In this document: one piece after another, positions 1 through 9,718 of the stretch
Position numbering within the stretch: the first letter of the stretch is position 1
Layout of the letters: each line of letters opens with the position of its first letter
From: Sediminibacterium salmoneum NBRC 103935
GTDB lineage: Bacteria; Bacteroidota; Bacteroidia; Chitinophagales; Chitinophagaceae
DNA length: 64,000 bases
Direction: 5' to 3'
Assembly (NCBI RefSeq): GCF_000511175.1
Contig: NZ_KI866530.1
Span: forward strand, 2,360,813-2,424,812
The notes under the pieces: generated by a model
The model's database searches: none
Told to the model about the DNA's origin: nothing
The model's input: only the letters and a program-made list of their open reading frames with translations
Position numbers and translations under genes: made by a program

Positions 1-2
1 CG

Positions 3-2435
3 AATGGTGCTTTGTTAATCACTACCAAATCTGGTGCAAGAAAAGACAAGGGTATTGGTGTTACCGTTAATACCAATACAAGCATCAATACGGTGTTAAG
101 ATGGCCGGATTATCAATATGAATATGGTCAGGGAACAGGCAGAGGCTTGAATGCTGCCGGGGAAAAATATTATAGCTATGGTGCTTCTGCGGATGGAGCC
201 AGTACCAGCGGAACCAGCAGTGCGTTTGGTCCCAGATTCAATGGTCAAATGTATTTTCAGTATGACCCAACGGTTGAAGGTCAATCTCCGGAAAGACGTC
301 CCTGGGTAGCACAACCCAACAATATCAAAGGTTTCTGGAGAACGGGTTCTACCATCACCAATAATATTTCTATTGAAAGCGGAAATGAAAACGGTTCAGT
401 ACGAGCTTCACTTACCCATTCTAAAAATGAATGGATCATGCCGAACACGGGTTTTGAAAGAGTTACCGCAGCATTAAGTGTTAGCCAGAAAGTGTCGGAG
501 AAATTGCGCTTTGTTTCAAAAGTAAATTACACGAACAAAACCAGTGACAATTTACCGGCAACCGGATACAATAATCAGTCGATTGCGTATTTCATGATTT
601 TCCAGAATCCTAATGTAGACCTTAGCTGGTATAGACCTATCTGGAAAAGAGGACAGGAACAAATTGATCAGGTACACCCCTTCAGTAGCTTTATAGATAA
701 TCCTTACCTGATTGCCTATGAAATGACCAATGGAGTAAGAAGCAATGCCTTCCTGGCTAATATGGCTGCTACTTATACATTCAATAGCAAGTTCAATTTG
801 ATGTTGCGTTCAGGTATTGATTTTTCCAGTGAAATCAGAAAACAACAAAGGCCCTATTCATCAGCCAATTATCTAAGAGGATTTTATAAAGAACAAAACA
901 TACAGGACTACGAAATCAATACCGACTTTCTCTTATCCTATAAAGACAAAATTGGGTCTGATATCAATGTAACCGCTTCTGTAGGTGGCAATGCCATGAG
1001 TACCAAATACTCCAGAGTAGATGCCAGTGTCATAGGTCTGGTAATTCCCGGTGTTTATATGTTGAGCAATGGAGTGGGAACACCAGAAGTAGTGAATGTG
1101 GCCAGAAATAAAAAAGTCAACAGCTTATATGGAACAGCGTCTTTAGCTTATAAGAACAAGTGGTTTGTAGATGTAACCGGAAGAAATGACTGGTCGAGTA
1201 CTTTGCCTATTCAAAACAATTCTTTCTTCTACCCTTCTATTAATACCAGTGTTATCCTGAGTGATATCTTACGTTTGCCTGCATCCATTTCATTTGCTAA
1301 ACTTCGTTTATCTGCAGCTCAGGTGGGTAACGATACCGATCCGTATAAAACCAGCAAATACTATGGTACCAGCCCATTCCCGGGTTCTGGTTCTGTACCA
1401 ACGCTATTACACAACGTGAACTTTAAACCGGAAATTTCTACCAACTATGAAGCGGGTCTGGATATCCGTTTGTTTAAGAGCAGATTAAATCTGGATCTTA
1501 CTTACTATAGCAATACTACCAGAAACCAGATTCTGGAAGTTCCAATGGATCCAACAACCGGTTATTCAAGAGCGGTCCTGAATGCTGGAGCAGTTAGAAA
1601 CCGCGGTATTGAAGTGGTTTTAACGGGTAGTATTATCAAGAAGAAAAACTTTAGCTGGACTTCTATTTTAACCTGGGCCAAAAATCAGAACCGTGTGCTT
1701 GAACTGGCAGAAGGAATGGAAGGAAAGCAGGATATTGGCTATGGCGGAAATGCAACCATTCAGGCAAGAGTGGGTGGAACCACCGGGGATATTTACGGAT
1801 TTGGATTTTTACGTTCACCCGATGGCCAGATTGTTTACAATGCAGCAACCGGATTGCCTGCACGTCCTCAGGAAATTCAATATATCGGATCTGCTTATGC
1901 AGATTGGAAAGGGGGAATCAGAAATGAATTCACTTATAAAAACTATCGATTCAGTTTTTTAATAGATGGTCAGTTAGGCGGTATGATTTATTCTCAGAGT
2001 CATCATAAAATGATGGAGCAGGGAAAATTAAAGTCAAGCTTGCCTGGTCGCGAAGAGAATTATATCATTGGTGTTGGTGTTGTACAAAATCCTGATAAAT
2101 CATACTCACCCAATACAACCAAAGTATTGCCAGTGGATTACTACGGAGATTATTACAGAAGAGCCAATGTTGAATCCAATTCATTTGATGCTTCTTATTT
2201 AAAACTGCGTGAAGCAAGATTAGAGTATAATTTCCCCAAAAACCTTTTAGGTAAATCATTCTTTAAGCAAGTAAGCGTTGCCCTTTACGGAAGAGATTTA
2301 TTAATGATTTCCAGCTTCCCGGTTTTTGATCCGGAAACAGCAGCTTTAAACGGAGCAACTATTTTACCAGGAGTAGAAATGGGTCAATTGCCATCGAGCA
2401 GAACCATTGGCGCTAATATCACTGTTAAGTTTTAA
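3..2435 (+). CDS. SusC/RagA-family TonB-linked outer membrane protein (5' partial)
   Basis: The reading frame is already open at the window edge (…NGALLITTKSG from base 3), so the signal peptide, carboxypeptidase-like N-terminal domain and most of the plug domain lie upstream. NGALLITTKSG is the end of the SusC plug. The remaining ~810 residues form the beta-barrel, rich in alternating aromatic strands and ending in the typical TITVKF-type C-terminus (GANITVKF). SusC proteins import oligomeric nutrients through the outer membrane using TonB energy, with a SusD lipoprotein as lid. A susD-like gene follows 48 bases downstream, which supports the call. The substrate cannot be read from the sequence. 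Confidence 0.93.
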   Translation, partial: NGALLITTKSGARKDKGIGVTVNTNTSINTVLRWPDYQYEYGQGTGRGLNAAGEKYYSYGASADGASTSGTSSAFGPRFNGQMYFQYDPTVEGQSPERRPWVAQPNNIKGFWRTGSTITNNISIESGNENGSVRASLTHSKNEWIMPNTGFERVTAALSVSQKVSEKLRFVSKVNYTNKTSDNLPATGYNNQSIAYFMIFQNPNVDLSWYRPIWKRGQEQIDQVHPFSSFIDNPYLIAYEMTNGVRSNAFLANMAATYTFNSKFNLMLRSGIDFSSEIRKQQRPYSSANYLRGFYKEQNIQDYEINTDFLLSYKDKIGSDINVTASVGGNAMSTKYSRVDASVIGLVIPGVYMLSNGVGTPEVVNVARNKKVNSLYGTASLAYKNKWFVDVTGRNDWSSTLPIQNNSFFYPSINTSVILSDILRLPASISFAKLRLSAAQVGNDTDPYKTSKYYGTSPFPGSGSVPTLLHNVNFKPEISTNYEAGLDIRLFKSRLNLDLTYYSNTTRNQILEVPMDPTTGYSRAVLNAGAVRNRGIEVVLTGSIIKKKNFSWTSILTWAKNQNRVLELAEGMEGKQDIGYGGNATIQARVGGTTGDIYGFGFLRSPDGQIVYNAATGLPARPQEIQYIGSAYADWKGGIRNEFTYKNYRFSFLIDGQLGGMIYSQSHHKMMEQGKLKSSLPGREENYIIGVGVVQNPDKSYSPNTTKVLPVDYYGDYYRRANVESNSFDASYLKLREARLEYNFPKNLLGKSFFKQVSVALYGRDLLMISSFPVFDPETAALNGATILPGVEMGQLPSSRTIGANITVKF

Positions 2436-2483
2436 TTGACTACCCAATTGTAAAAACCAATTCACGCAACAACAAAAATTTTT

Positions 2484-3920
2484 ATGAAAAATATATTATC
2501 TGTTTCCTTATCTATCATGATGCTACTGTTTGCAGCATCTTGTACCAAGGATTTTGAATCGGTGAACACCGATCCCAACCGCGTAAATAAAATCAGCCCC
2601 GGCACTTTATTGAATCCAATTATTTATGAAGTGTCTTCGTTCAATATGCGAAAGGCCGACGACTTTACATTTAACCTGATGCAGGATATGTTACCTTTCC
2701 CAAGTGTAGCCGGAGGGGTTCACAGATATGATATTACAGAAACTGCAGGCAACTCTACCTGGACTACTTATTACCGTTGGTTAACGAATCTAAAGGAAAT
2801 GTACAATTCTGCGGTAGAACAAAAGGATCCGAATTATCAGGCAATTGCCATGACGTTGAATGCGATGATTTATTCCAACTTAACCGATTGCTTCGGAGAT
2901 ATTCCAATGGAAGAAGCAACCAAGGGAGACGAAGGAATTTTCAGACCCAGGTTTACTACCCAGCAAAAAGTGTATGAGAAAATCTTAGCCGATCTGGATT
3001 CCGCCAACAATTTATATGTAACCACAAGGCCCATGGTTTTTGGCACTGATATGTTGTATGCCAATAACGTAAGCAACTGGAAAAGATTCACCAATTCTTT
3101 GCAGATGCGCTTGTTACTGCGCCTGAGCAAAAGAGCTGAATTGGGTACCTTGGCTAAGTTGAAAGCCATCATTGATAATCCAGTAAAGTATCCGGTGTTT
3201 ACCTCTAATGATCAGGCAGCTATTTTAAAATTATCCGGTGTTACTCCCTTTGTGTCACCCTGGGGCAGGGCAATTGATTTTACCACTTTTCGGGCAGCAG
3301 GATTATTCTTCACCGACAACCTGAACGATTTTAACGACCCAAGAAGAGCCAGATGGTTAACACAGGCGAGAAACAAACTCAACAATGCCAATATTGGATA
3401 CAAAGGTATTCCGAGTGGATATGCAGGAAGCGATAACCAGTTTGATTATGTTCCATCTAATAAAAACATTGCATTGGTAACAGCACCCATGTCTGTTGTT
3501 TTGATGAGCTATGCCGAAGTAGAATTAATCAGAGCAGAAGTGGAATTCAGGAACAACAATACTGCTGCCGCAAAAGCGGCTTATGAAAGAGGCGTTAAAG
3601 CTTCCGTTGAGCAATGGGGTGCCGTTATGCCTGCCGATTATTTTACCAATACAAAAGCAGCATACAACAATACGCTGGAGCGAATCATGCTGCAAAAATA
3701 TTATGCATTGTACTTTACCGATTTTCAACAATGGTTTGAATACAGAAGAACGGGCTTCCCGGTAATGCCAGTAGCTGATGGTATGTTGAACAATAAAATC
3801 ATGCCGGTAAGATATCGTTACCCGCCTGCAGTACAAAGCACCAATACAGAAAATTACAACCAGGCGGTACAAGCCATGGGTGGAGACAATATCAATATTA
3901 AAGTGTGGTGGGAGAAATAG
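2484..3920 (+). CDS. SusD/RagB-like nutrient-binding outer membrane lipoprotein
   Basis: 478 residues. The N-terminus is a lipoprotein signal peptide with lipobox LLFAASC (Cys at about residue 20), followed by the SusD-like start TKDFESVNTDPN. The rest is helix-rich with TPR-like character, as in the SusD-like_2 type of the family, and keeps features such as an N-terminal NTDPNR and a late FTDFQQWFEYRRTGFP segment. It should sit on the cell surface as the lid of the SusC channel encoded just upstream. No glycoside hydrolase is next to it, so it is not clearly a polysaccharide locus; the neighbour downstream is a phosphoesterase. Confidence 0.92.
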   Translation: MKNILSVSLSIMMLLFAASCTKDFESVNTDPNRVNKISPGTLLNPIIYEVSSFNMRKADDFTFNLMQDMLPFPSVAGGVHRYDITETAGNSTWTTYYRWLTNLKEMYNSAVEQKDPNYQAIAMTLNAMIYSNLTDCFGDIPMEEATKGDEGIFRPRFTTQQKVYEKILADLDSANNLYVTTRPMVFGTDMLYANNVSNWKRFTNSLQMRLLLRLSKRAELGTLAKLKAIIDNPVKYPVFTSNDQAAILKLSGVTPFVSPWGRAIDFTTFRAAGLFFTDNLNDFNDPRRARWLTQARNKLNNANIGYKGIPSGYAGSDNQFDYVPSNKNIALVTAPMSVVLMSYAEVELIRAEVEFRNNNTAAAKAAYERGVKASVEQWGAVMPADYFTNTKAAYNNTLERIMLQKYYALYFTDFQQWFEYRRTGFPVMPVADGMLNNKIMPVRYRYPPAVQSTNTENYNQAVQAMGGDNINIKVWWEK

Positions 3921-3964
3921 CTCAATACTCCTTAAAAAATAACAACAAATAGATAGAACAGAAA

Positions 3965-5443
3965 ATGAAACGCAGAAACTTTTTAAGAAATATAGGATTC
4001 ACCGGGGGCATATTTGCTTTGCCTTCTGTGATGGCTGAAACTGGCAATACAGGATTCGAAAAAGAAAACCAGTTATTGGTAAAGGGTAAGGTAATAAGTA
4101 ATGGTAAGGGAATTCCGGGTGTGAGTGTTACAGATGGCATTCGTGTTTACCAAACCAATAAAAACGGGGAGTATGCATTTTTAGCAAATGAAAATGCCGA
4201 CTTTGTTTATATGAGTACGCCGGCTGGATATGCATTTACACATCAAAATCATATCCCTCAATTTTTTGTACCCGTTAAGGGGAAACGCGGTACATTTTCT
4301 CATGATTTCGTTTTGGAAAAATTATCGGTAGATGATCAGCAGCACAATTTTGTTGTGTGGGCAGACACTCAAATGATTTCTGCTGATGATTGTGCACAAC
4401 TGAAAGCCACCACTGTTCTGGATTTTAAAAACCTCATGCAGCAATATCCAGCCAATACCTTGTTTCATGGAATTGGCTGTGGAGACCTGGTTTGGGATAA
4501 GTTTGAATTCTTTAAGGATTACAAGGAAGCCATTGACATGACGGGTGTTCCATTTTTCAATGTAATTGGCAATCATGATATGGATTTGAACTCAAGAACA
4601 GATGATTATTCTGCTGAAACGTTTAAAGAGCAATTCGGACCCACGTATTATTCATTTAACAGAGGATCTATTCATTATGTAGTGTTAGATGATGTGTTCT
4701 TTATTGGTACTGCTAAAAAATACATTGGCTATTTTACCGAGACCCAGTTGGCCTGGTTAGAGCGAGACCTTCAGTTTGTTGCTCCGGGTACCACAGTGGT
4801 AGTAAACCTTCATATTCCCACTTTCACGGGTGCTCCAAAAAGAAATAAAAAAGAAGAAGATTTCGGAGGAACGGTTTCCAACCGTAAAAAACTGTATGCC
4901 TTATTAGCTCCCTATAAAGTGCATATTATGTCGGGCCATACCCATTTTAATGAGTCATGGGAACAGGATAATATGATGGAGCATAATCATGGAACGGTTT
5001 GTGGTGCCTGGTGGACAGGACCTATTTGCGGAGACGGAACGCCCAGGGGCTATGGTGTTTACGAAGTAAACGGATCGGATATTAGTTGGTATTATAAGAG
5101 TACCGATAAGGATAAAGATCATCAGCTAAGAATCTACCCCAAGGGATACGATAAAAACAATCCCGAGGAAATTGCAGTGAATATCTGGAATTGGGATACG
5201 AAATGGAAAATTGAATGGCTGGAAGATGGTGTATTCAAAGGTGCGCCAACACAAAAAGTGGCAAAAGATCCCTGGGCCGTTGAATTGTATGAGGGTCCGG
5301 CTCTTCCTCAGAAACACAAGTTTGTTGAGCCAACACTAACCGAACATTTGTTTTTTATAAAGCCATCATCTGGGGCAAAGAAAATTACCGTAAGAGCAAC
5401 AGACCGATTTGGTAAAACTTTTGAAGAGTCGATTAGTCTTTAA
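3965..5443 (+). CDS. exported calcineurin-like metallophosphoesterase
   Basis: 492 residues. The N-terminus MKRRNFLRNIGFTGG resembles a twin-arginine-type signal. A small beta-sandwich domain follows (about 35-115, carboxypeptidase-regulatory/MetallophosN type, with GKGIPGVSV). The phosphoesterase core carries the metal motifs WADTQ (about 134), GCGDLVWD (about 170), IGNHDM (about 202) and SGHTHF (about 324). The C-terminal ~150 residues fit the MetallophosC extension. The enzyme probably cleaves a phosphoester in the periplasm or at the surface. It begins 44 bases after the susD-like gene and is probably cotranscribed, which suggests a phosphorylated or phosphodiester nutrient (inference). 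Substrate unknown. Confidence 0.88.
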   Translation: MKRRNFLRNIGFTGGIFALPSVMAETGNTGFEKENQLLVKGKVISNGKGIPGVSVTDGIRVYQTNKNGEYAFLANENADFVYMSTPAGYAFTHQNHIPQFFVPVKGKRGTFSHDFVLEKLSVDDQQHNFVVWADTQMISADDCAQLKATTVLDFKNLMQQYPANTLFHGIGCGDLVWDKFEFFKDYKEAIDMTGVPFFNVIGNHDMDLNSRTDDYSAETFKEQFGPTYYSFNRGSIHYVVLDDVFFIGTAKKYIGYFTETQLAWLERDLQFVAPGTTVVVNLHIPTFTGAPKRNKKEEDFGGTVSNRKKLYALLAPYKVHIMSGHTHFNESWEQDNMMEHNHGTVCGAWWTGPICGDGTPRGYGVYEVNGSDISWYYKSTDKDKDHQLRIYPKGYDKNNPEEIAVNIWNWDTKWKIEWLEDGVFKGAPTQKVAKDPWAVELYEGPALPQKHKFVEPTLTEHLFFIKPSSGAKKITVRATDRFGKTFEESISL

Positions 5444-5483
5444 TGCTTTGGTTATTAGCAGTTGATTACTGGGGGCAGTTATC

Positions 5484-5514
5484 AAAAAAAGGGCACCGTT
5501 TTATTGCGGTGCCC
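5484..5514 (-). terminator. intrinsic terminator of rho
   Basis: Perfect 8-bp stem GGGCACCG (5491-5498) / CGGTGCCC (5507-5514) with an 8-base loop. Seven A residues at 5484-5490 on the + strand become a U-run after the hairpin on the minus-strand transcript, so it is oriented to end rho transcription. The + strand side has only a weak U tract, so it would serve the upstream phosphoesterase less well. Confidence 0.85.
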
Positions 5515-5559
5515 TTGTCAATTTTATAGGAGTGCGCCAGCTTACCCGGCGCAAAAAAA

Positions 5560-7251
5560 CTATCTGTTCATACTGGCCAGGAACTCTTCGTTGTTCTTGG
5601 TTCCGCGCATACGCTTCAGCAATTCGTTCATGGCTTCTTCTGAATTCATGTCGTTTAAGAAAACGCGAAGAATATTCATACGCTGCAACACTTCCTTGTC
5701 TAACAACAAGTCGTCGCGACGGGTAGAAGAACCCACCAGGTCAATAGCAGGGAAGATACGCTTGTTGGCTAATTTTCTTTCCAGCTGTAATTCCATATTA
5801 CCGGTACCCTTGAATTCTTCAAAGATCACTTCGTCCATTTTACTTCCTGTTTCAACCAGAGCTGTTGCAAGAATTGTAAGCGAACCGCCGTTTTCAATTT
5901 TACGAGCAGCACCAAAGAATTGTTTGGGCTTCAATAAAGCGTTTGCTTCCACACCACCACTCAATACTTTGCCACTCGAAGGAGCCACCGTATTGTGTGC
6001 TCTTGCCAAACGGGTAATTGAATCCAATAAGATTACTACATCATGTCCGCACTCTACCAAACGCTTTGCTTTTTGTAAAGCAATAGAAGAAACTTTTACG
6101 TGTTTTTCAGCTGGCTCATCAAAGGTAGAAGCAATTACTTCTGCATTTACGCTACGCTCCATATCGGTAACTTCTTCCGGACGTTCGTCAATCAGAACAA
6201 CCATCAAATACACTTCTGGGTGGTTAGCAGCAATCGCATTCGCTACTTCTTTCAACAACATGGTTTTACCCACTTTCGGTTGGGCCACAATCAATCCACG
6301 CTGTCCTTTACCAATAGGTGTAAACAGGTCGATGATACGGGTACTATAGTTACTGGGTGTAGTAAATAAATTCAATTTCTCAAACGGGAATAGCGGAGTC
6401 AGGTAATCAAAAGGAACCCTGTCTCTAACTTCATCCGGCCGCTTGCCGTTGATAAAATCCACTTTTAATAAAGCGAAATATTTTTCACCTTCTTTCGGAG
6501 GACGTACAGAACCGGTAACGGTATCTCCTGTTTTTAATCCAAATAATTTAATCTGCGAGGGCGATACATACACGTCATCCGGAGAAGATAAATAATTGTA
6601 ATCAGAGGAACGAAGGAAACCATAGCCGTCTGGCATCATTTCCAGTACACCCTCCCCCGGGATAATTCCTTCAAATTCTATATTGAAAGCGGGTTCTTTT
6701 TTAGGCTGATGCTGATGTCTTGGACGCTCCTGTTGCAAAGAAGTTTCGGGTGCCTGCGCTTGTTCGCCATTGTTCTCGCTGGCTTCCAGTGTTTGAATAA
6801 TGGCAGCAGCAATATTGGCGGTTGGATCGGATTCGCCGGATTCTTCGGACTTAGCTCCTTCCACTTCTGGATTTTCCAAACGAGGTCTTGGGCCGGGTCC
6901 TTTTTTGTTGTGAACCGCTTTTTTAACCGGACGACCCTGACGGGCATCCTCTCTTTTCGGCGCCGCTTTTTCGGGAGCAGCAGGTTCAGCAACCACAGGT
7001 GCTTCCTGCATTACTTCTGCTTCTTCTATAGAGCCTGTAGAAGTTTTAATGTTCACTGCCTTTTTAGGTCTTCCGGCTTTTTTTGGAGCGCCACTTTCTT
7101 TGGCCGTACTTTCCTGTACAGCCTGAGAATCAAGGATCTTATAAATTAGTCCTTGTTTGTCTAATTTTTTTGCTCCGGTAATTTTTAAATTTTCTGCTAT
7201 ATCCAGTAGTTCTGGTAATAGCATGTCATTTAACTGAAGAATGTCATACAT
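5560..7251 (-). CDS. rho: transcription termination factor Rho
   Basis: 563 residues, against about 420 in E. coli Rho. Residues 1-45 ([15 protein letters not shown]…) are the Rho N-terminal helical domain. About 46-190 is a low-complexity, charged, Lys/Pro/Glu-rich insert. The cold-shock-like RNA-binding domain is at about 205-275 ([17 protein letters not shown]). The RecA-like ATPase follows: P-loop AQPKVGKT (about 320), [14 protein letters not shown], Walker [15 protein letters not shown] (about 404) and Q-loop [12 protein letters not shown]. Rho is a hexameric RNA translocase that ends untranslated transcripts. Long N-terminal inserts are common in Bacteroidota Rho. The gene is divergent from asnS and is followed by its own intrinsic terminator. 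Confidence 0.97.
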   Translation of the reverse strand: MYDILQLNDMLLPELLDIAENLKITGAKKLDKQGLIYKILDSQAVQESTAKESGAPKKAGRPKKAVNIKTSTGSIEEAEVMQEAPVVAEPAAPEKAAPKREDARQGRPVKKAVHNKKGPGPRPRLENPEVEGAKSEESGESDPTANIAAAIIQTLEASENNGEQAQAPETSLQQERPRHQHQPKKEPAFNIEFEGIIPGEGVLEMMPDGYGFLRSSDYNYLSSPDDVYVSPSQIKLFGLKTGDTVTGSVRPPKEGEKYFALLKVDFINGKRPDEVRDRVPFDYLTPLFPFEKLNLFTTPSNYSTRIIDLFTPIGKGQRGLIVAQPKVGKTMLLKEVANAIAANHPEVYLMVVLIDERPEEVTDMERSVNAEVIASTFDEPAEKHVKVSSIALQKAKRLVECGHDVVILLDSITRLARAHNTVAPSSGKVLSGGVEANALLKPKQFFGAARKIENGGSLTILATALVETGSKMDEVIFEEFKGTGNMELQLERKLANKRIFPAIDLVGSSTRRDDLLLDKEVLQRMNILRVFLNDMNSEEAMNELLKRMRGTKNNEEFLASMNR

Positions 7252-7513
7252 AAATAGAAATGTTGTTTGGGGGGTATCAATTTCAAACGATAAAAAAGGT
7301 TAATCCTGTCTAAGGAAATCAAACTCAGAAAGGCTAATTGGGTTGATTTGGAAAGAGAGTAACTGAAAATTAAGTACGTAAAAAATCGACTTATCAGCAG
7401 TGTTTCCAGTGCAATGTTACAAAATATTGATAAAACCAACCATTTTAATTGATAAAAAATGATCAAACTAAAGCGAAAACCTATTGAATCTCCCATCAAA
7501 AGCCCCGTTTGGT

Positions 7514-7521
7514 TATCTTTG
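7514..7521 (+). promoter_or_regulatory. -7 promoter box (TAnnTTTG) of asnS
   Basis: TATCTTTG matches the Bacteroidota -7 consensus TAnnTTTG. It ends only 4 bases before the asnS ATG at 7526, so transcription would start at or almost at the start codon (near-leaderless mRNA). No well-spaced -33 TTG element is evident. Confidence 0.55.
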
Positions 7522-7525
7522 CGCC

Positions 7526-8977
7526 ATGTTTAACACTAGAATCAAGATAAAAACCCTGTTGGCCACTGGAAAACCAGGCGATCAGGTAACGGTAATGGGT
7601 TGGGTGCGTACCTTTCGCAACAATCAGTTTGTGGCATTGAATGATGGCAGTACCAATAATAATTTACAGGTAGTAGTAGAATTGGGTTTGTTGAACGAGG
7701 AAACGCTAAAGCGGATTACAACTGGCGCATCTTTAAAAGTAACCGGCGAAGTGGTTGCTTCTGTAGGTAAGGGACAAACCATTGAAGTAAAAGCGGCGAC
7801 CCTGGAAATACTCGGCGACAGTGATGCAGAGAAGTATCCGCTCCAACCGAAAAAACATAGTCTTGAATTTTTAAGAGAGAAAGCGCATCTGCGTTTTCGT
7901 ACCAATACTTTTGGTGCAGTATTCCGCATAAGACATTCATTGGCATTTGCTGTTCACCAGTTCTTTAATCAAAAAGGATTTGTGTATTTGCATACACCTA
8001 TCATCACCGCAAGTGATGCAGAAGGTGCAGGTGAAATGTTCAGGGTAACAACATTACCCATGGACGGCACTGCTCCAAAAGACGCAGCAGGTAATATAGA
8101 TTACAGCGAAGACTTTTTCGGAAAGAGCACCAACCTAACCGTAAGTGGTCAATTAGAAGGTGAATTGGGTGCCATGGCATTTTCTGAAATCTATACATTC
8201 GGACCTACATTCAGAGCAGAGAATTCCAATACAACCCGCCACCTGGCTGAGTTCTGGATGATTGAGCCTGAAATGGCCTTCCATGATATTGAAGACAATA
8301 TGAACCTGGCGGAGGAGTTTATTCAATACCTGATTCGTTATGCCATGGAGCACAACAAAGAGGATTTGGAATTCTTAGACCAGCGTTTAGCAGAAGAAGA
8401 AAAACAGAAGCCACAAAATGAACGTGCAGAAATGGGCTTATTGGAAAAACTGAATTTTGTAATCAACAACAAATTTGAACGCATTACATACACCGAAGCT
8501 ATTCAGATTTTATTGGACAGCCCTGCGTACAAAAAGAAAAAATTCAAATACGATGTAAGCTGGGGTATTGATATGCAGAGTGAGCACGAACGCTACCTGG
8601 TAGAGAAGCACTTTAAGAAGCCGGTAATTGTTACAGGATATCCTGCAAAAATCAAGGCTTTTTACATGCGTCTGAACGATGGATGTGAACCAGGAAAAGA
8701 AACCGTTGCAGCCATGGATATTCTGGCACCAGGTATTGGAGAGATTGTAGGTGGCTCACAAAGAGAAGAACGTCTGGACAAACTGGAAGCTCGTATGAAA
8801 GACATGCATATTCCTGCTGAAGAAATGAGCTGGTATTTAGATACCCGTCGTTTTGGAACCGTTCCACATGCCGGATTTGGATTGGGATTTGAGCGTATGG
8901 TGCAGTTTGTAACGGGTATGACCAATATCAGAGACGTGATTCCATTCGCCAGAACACCAAAGAATTGCGAATTCTAA
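7526..8977 (+). CDS. asnS: asparaginyl-tRNA synthetase
   Basis: 483 residues from the ATG at 7526. The frame extends 14 codons upstream, but [15 protein letters not shown] is the family start. An N-terminal OB-fold anticodon-binding domain ([22 protein letters not shown]) precedes a class II catalytic core. Motif 2 is [21 protein letters not shown]-like (about 230-250) and motif 3 is [16 protein letters not shown], ending in the AsnRS-typical [12 protein letters not shown]. The enzyme charges tRNA-Asn with asparagine. It is divergent from rho, with a -7 box directly in front of the ATG. tRNA-Phe lies 142 bases downstream with its own promoter box. Confidence 0.97.
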   Translation: MFNTRIKIKTLLATGKPGDQVTVMGWVRTFRNNQFVALNDGSTNNNLQVVVELGLLNEETLKRITTGASLKVTGEVVASVGKGQTIEVKAATLEILGDSDAEKYPLQPKKHSLEFLREKAHLRFRTNTFGAVFRIRHSLAFAVHQFFNQKGFVYLHTPIITASDAEGAGEMFRVTTLPMDGTAPKDAAGNIDYSEDFFGKSTNLTVSGQLEGELGAMAFSEIYTFGPTFRAENSNTTRHLAEFWMIEPEMAFHDIEDNMNLAEEFIQYLIRYAMEHNKEDLEFLDQRLAEEEKQKPQNERAEMGLLEKLNFVINNKFERITYTEAIQILLDSPAYKKKKFKYDVSWGIDMQSEHERYLVEKHFKKPVIVTGYPAKIKAFYMRLNDGCEPGKETVAAMDILAPGIGEIVGGSQREERLDKLEARMKDMHIPAEEMSWYLDTRRFGTVPHAGFGLGFERMVQFVTGMTNIRDVIPFARTPKNCEF

Positions 8978-9019
8978 GAAAAAAAGAGTGGATAATGCGT
9001 GAATAACCGTTCCACTCCT

Positions 9020-9027
9020 TATATTTG
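9020..9027 (+). promoter_or_regulatory. -7 promoter box (TAnnTTTG) upstream of tRNA-Phe
   Basis: TATATTTG followed by C matches the Bacteroidota -7 consensus. It lies about 93 bases upstream of tRNA-Phe and 43 bases after asnS, so the tRNA would be made with a structured leader. Confidence 0.5.
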
Positions 9028-9030
9028 CAA

Positions 9031-9106
9031 CCCCGAAGGGGGAATTTTATAGAACATCAAGCGAGGTAACGAGCGTAAGATGTTCTTAATCCCGATGAAA
9101 TCGGGA
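9031..9106 (+). other. structured leader with three hairpins between promoter and tRNA-Phe
   Basis: Three stem-loops in a row are visible: CCCC-gaa-GGGG (9031-9041); AGAACATC (9051-9058) with GATGTTCT (9079-9086) enclosing a 20-base G/A-rich loop; and TCCCGAT-gaa-ATCGGGA (9090-9106). They follow the -7 box at 9020 and precede the tRNA at 9120. They may be a tRNA 5' leader, a small RNA, or an intergenic repeat; the sequence alone does not decide. Confidence 0.45.
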
Positions 9107-9119
9107 CTACTCGACTAAA

Positions 9120-9192
9120 GGTGCGGTAGCTCAGTCGGTAGAGCAAAGGACTGAAAATCCTTGTGTCGCCGGTTCGATCCCGGCCCACACCA
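9120..9192 (+). tRNA. tRNA-Phe (GAA)
   Basis: 73-nt cloverleaf: acceptor 9120-9126 / 9185-9191, D-arm GCTC…GAGC, anticodon stem AAGGA/TCCTT with loop CTGAAAA (anticodon GAA), variable loop GTGTC, T-arm GCCGG-TTCGATC-CCGGC, discriminator A at 9192. CCA is not encoded. One acceptor pair (position 5-68) is a C·A mismatch. An intrinsic terminator follows directly. Confidence 0.95.
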
Positions 9193-9228
9193 CAAGAACC
9201 TCAACAGCAATGTTGGGGTTTTTTGTTT
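9191..9228 (+). repeat. direct repeat copy 1 (tRNA-Phe 3' end plus terminator)
   Basis: The 38 bases from the last acceptor base of tRNA-Phe through the terminator T-run recur at 14734-14771 with two adjacent differences; the last 31 bases are identical. The two copies bracket 5.5 kb that contains the large helicase gene, as att-like or duplication-derived repeats would. Confidence 0.75.
9199..9224 (+). terminator. intrinsic terminator of tRNA-Phe (repeat copy 1)
   Basis: Stem CCTCAACA (9199-9206) / TGTTGGGG (9211-9218), loop GCAA, then six T. The stem has one G·U pair. A near-identical copy is found at 14742-14767. Confidence 0.85.
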
Positions 9229-9718
9229 CCGTACATGGGATTGTCCTTTCTTATTCAATATCCACTAGTGCTTATGTAATTGTTTTTTATTTTTTGTTCC
9301 ATTTTAATTTAATTTTTGTCAAGGAGGCTAAAATATAAGTTCGGATCAAAGTTGCCTCATAAGTAAACATTATTGTAACAATCCAATCAAATAATTAAAT
9401 TAAAATATACTACTACTTAAAGAAACACAGCTAATTCCTATTGACGTTTAATATGTTGATTAACAAAAGAAAAAGATGGAAGCATAAAGAGAGGCTATCC
9501 CAAATTGCCCTCACGAGATTTTTATTTAGTTCATAGTATAGATGAAATTCATGATAATGAATTTCTAGATACTTTTAGGACTAGACATACAGTGAAGTAA
9601 CTATTGAAAGTTAATTTAAAATAATTATCAATTAACATACAACTATATTCTAGCACGTGGTTCAGATTGCACCATAAATCACAATAGAAAATTTCCAAAT
9701 TGTTAATTTGGAAGAAAC
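9229..9718. other. AT-rich gene-free stretch downstream of tRNA-Phe
   Basis: About 490 bases between the tRNA terminator and the 3' end of the helicase gene. It is visibly AT-rich and has no convincing gene, RNA or promoter. The only protein-like signal is the short frame at 9460-9600, listed separately. No integrase or recombinase remnant was recognised. Confidence 0.6.
9460..9600 (+). pseudogene. possible C-terminal gene remnant
   Basis: An open frame of 46 codons ends at TAA 9598 and is closed upstream by TGA 9457. It has no ATG start. The translation includes GYPKLPSRDFYLVHSIDE and ends FRTRHTVK, which looks more protein-like than the surrounding AT-rich DNA. It may be the tail of a gene cut off when the neighbouring element arrived. 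Family not recognised, and chance cannot be excluded. Confidence 0.2.

Noticed and set aside
1-5443. Polysaccharide utilisation locus
   Set aside because: SusC/SusD are present, but no glycoside hydrolase, lyase or regulator is next to them in the window; only a phosphoesterase follows.
5462-6349. 295-codon open frame on the + strand opposite rho
   Set aside because: It lies entirely antisense to the rho catalytic core, its translation is Ser/Arg-rich without any known motif, and rho explains the sequence fully.
6709-7149. 146-codon frame opposite the N-terminal insert of rho
   Set aside because: Shadow of the low-complexity Lys/Pro/Glu codons; Phe/Arg-rich translation with no domain.
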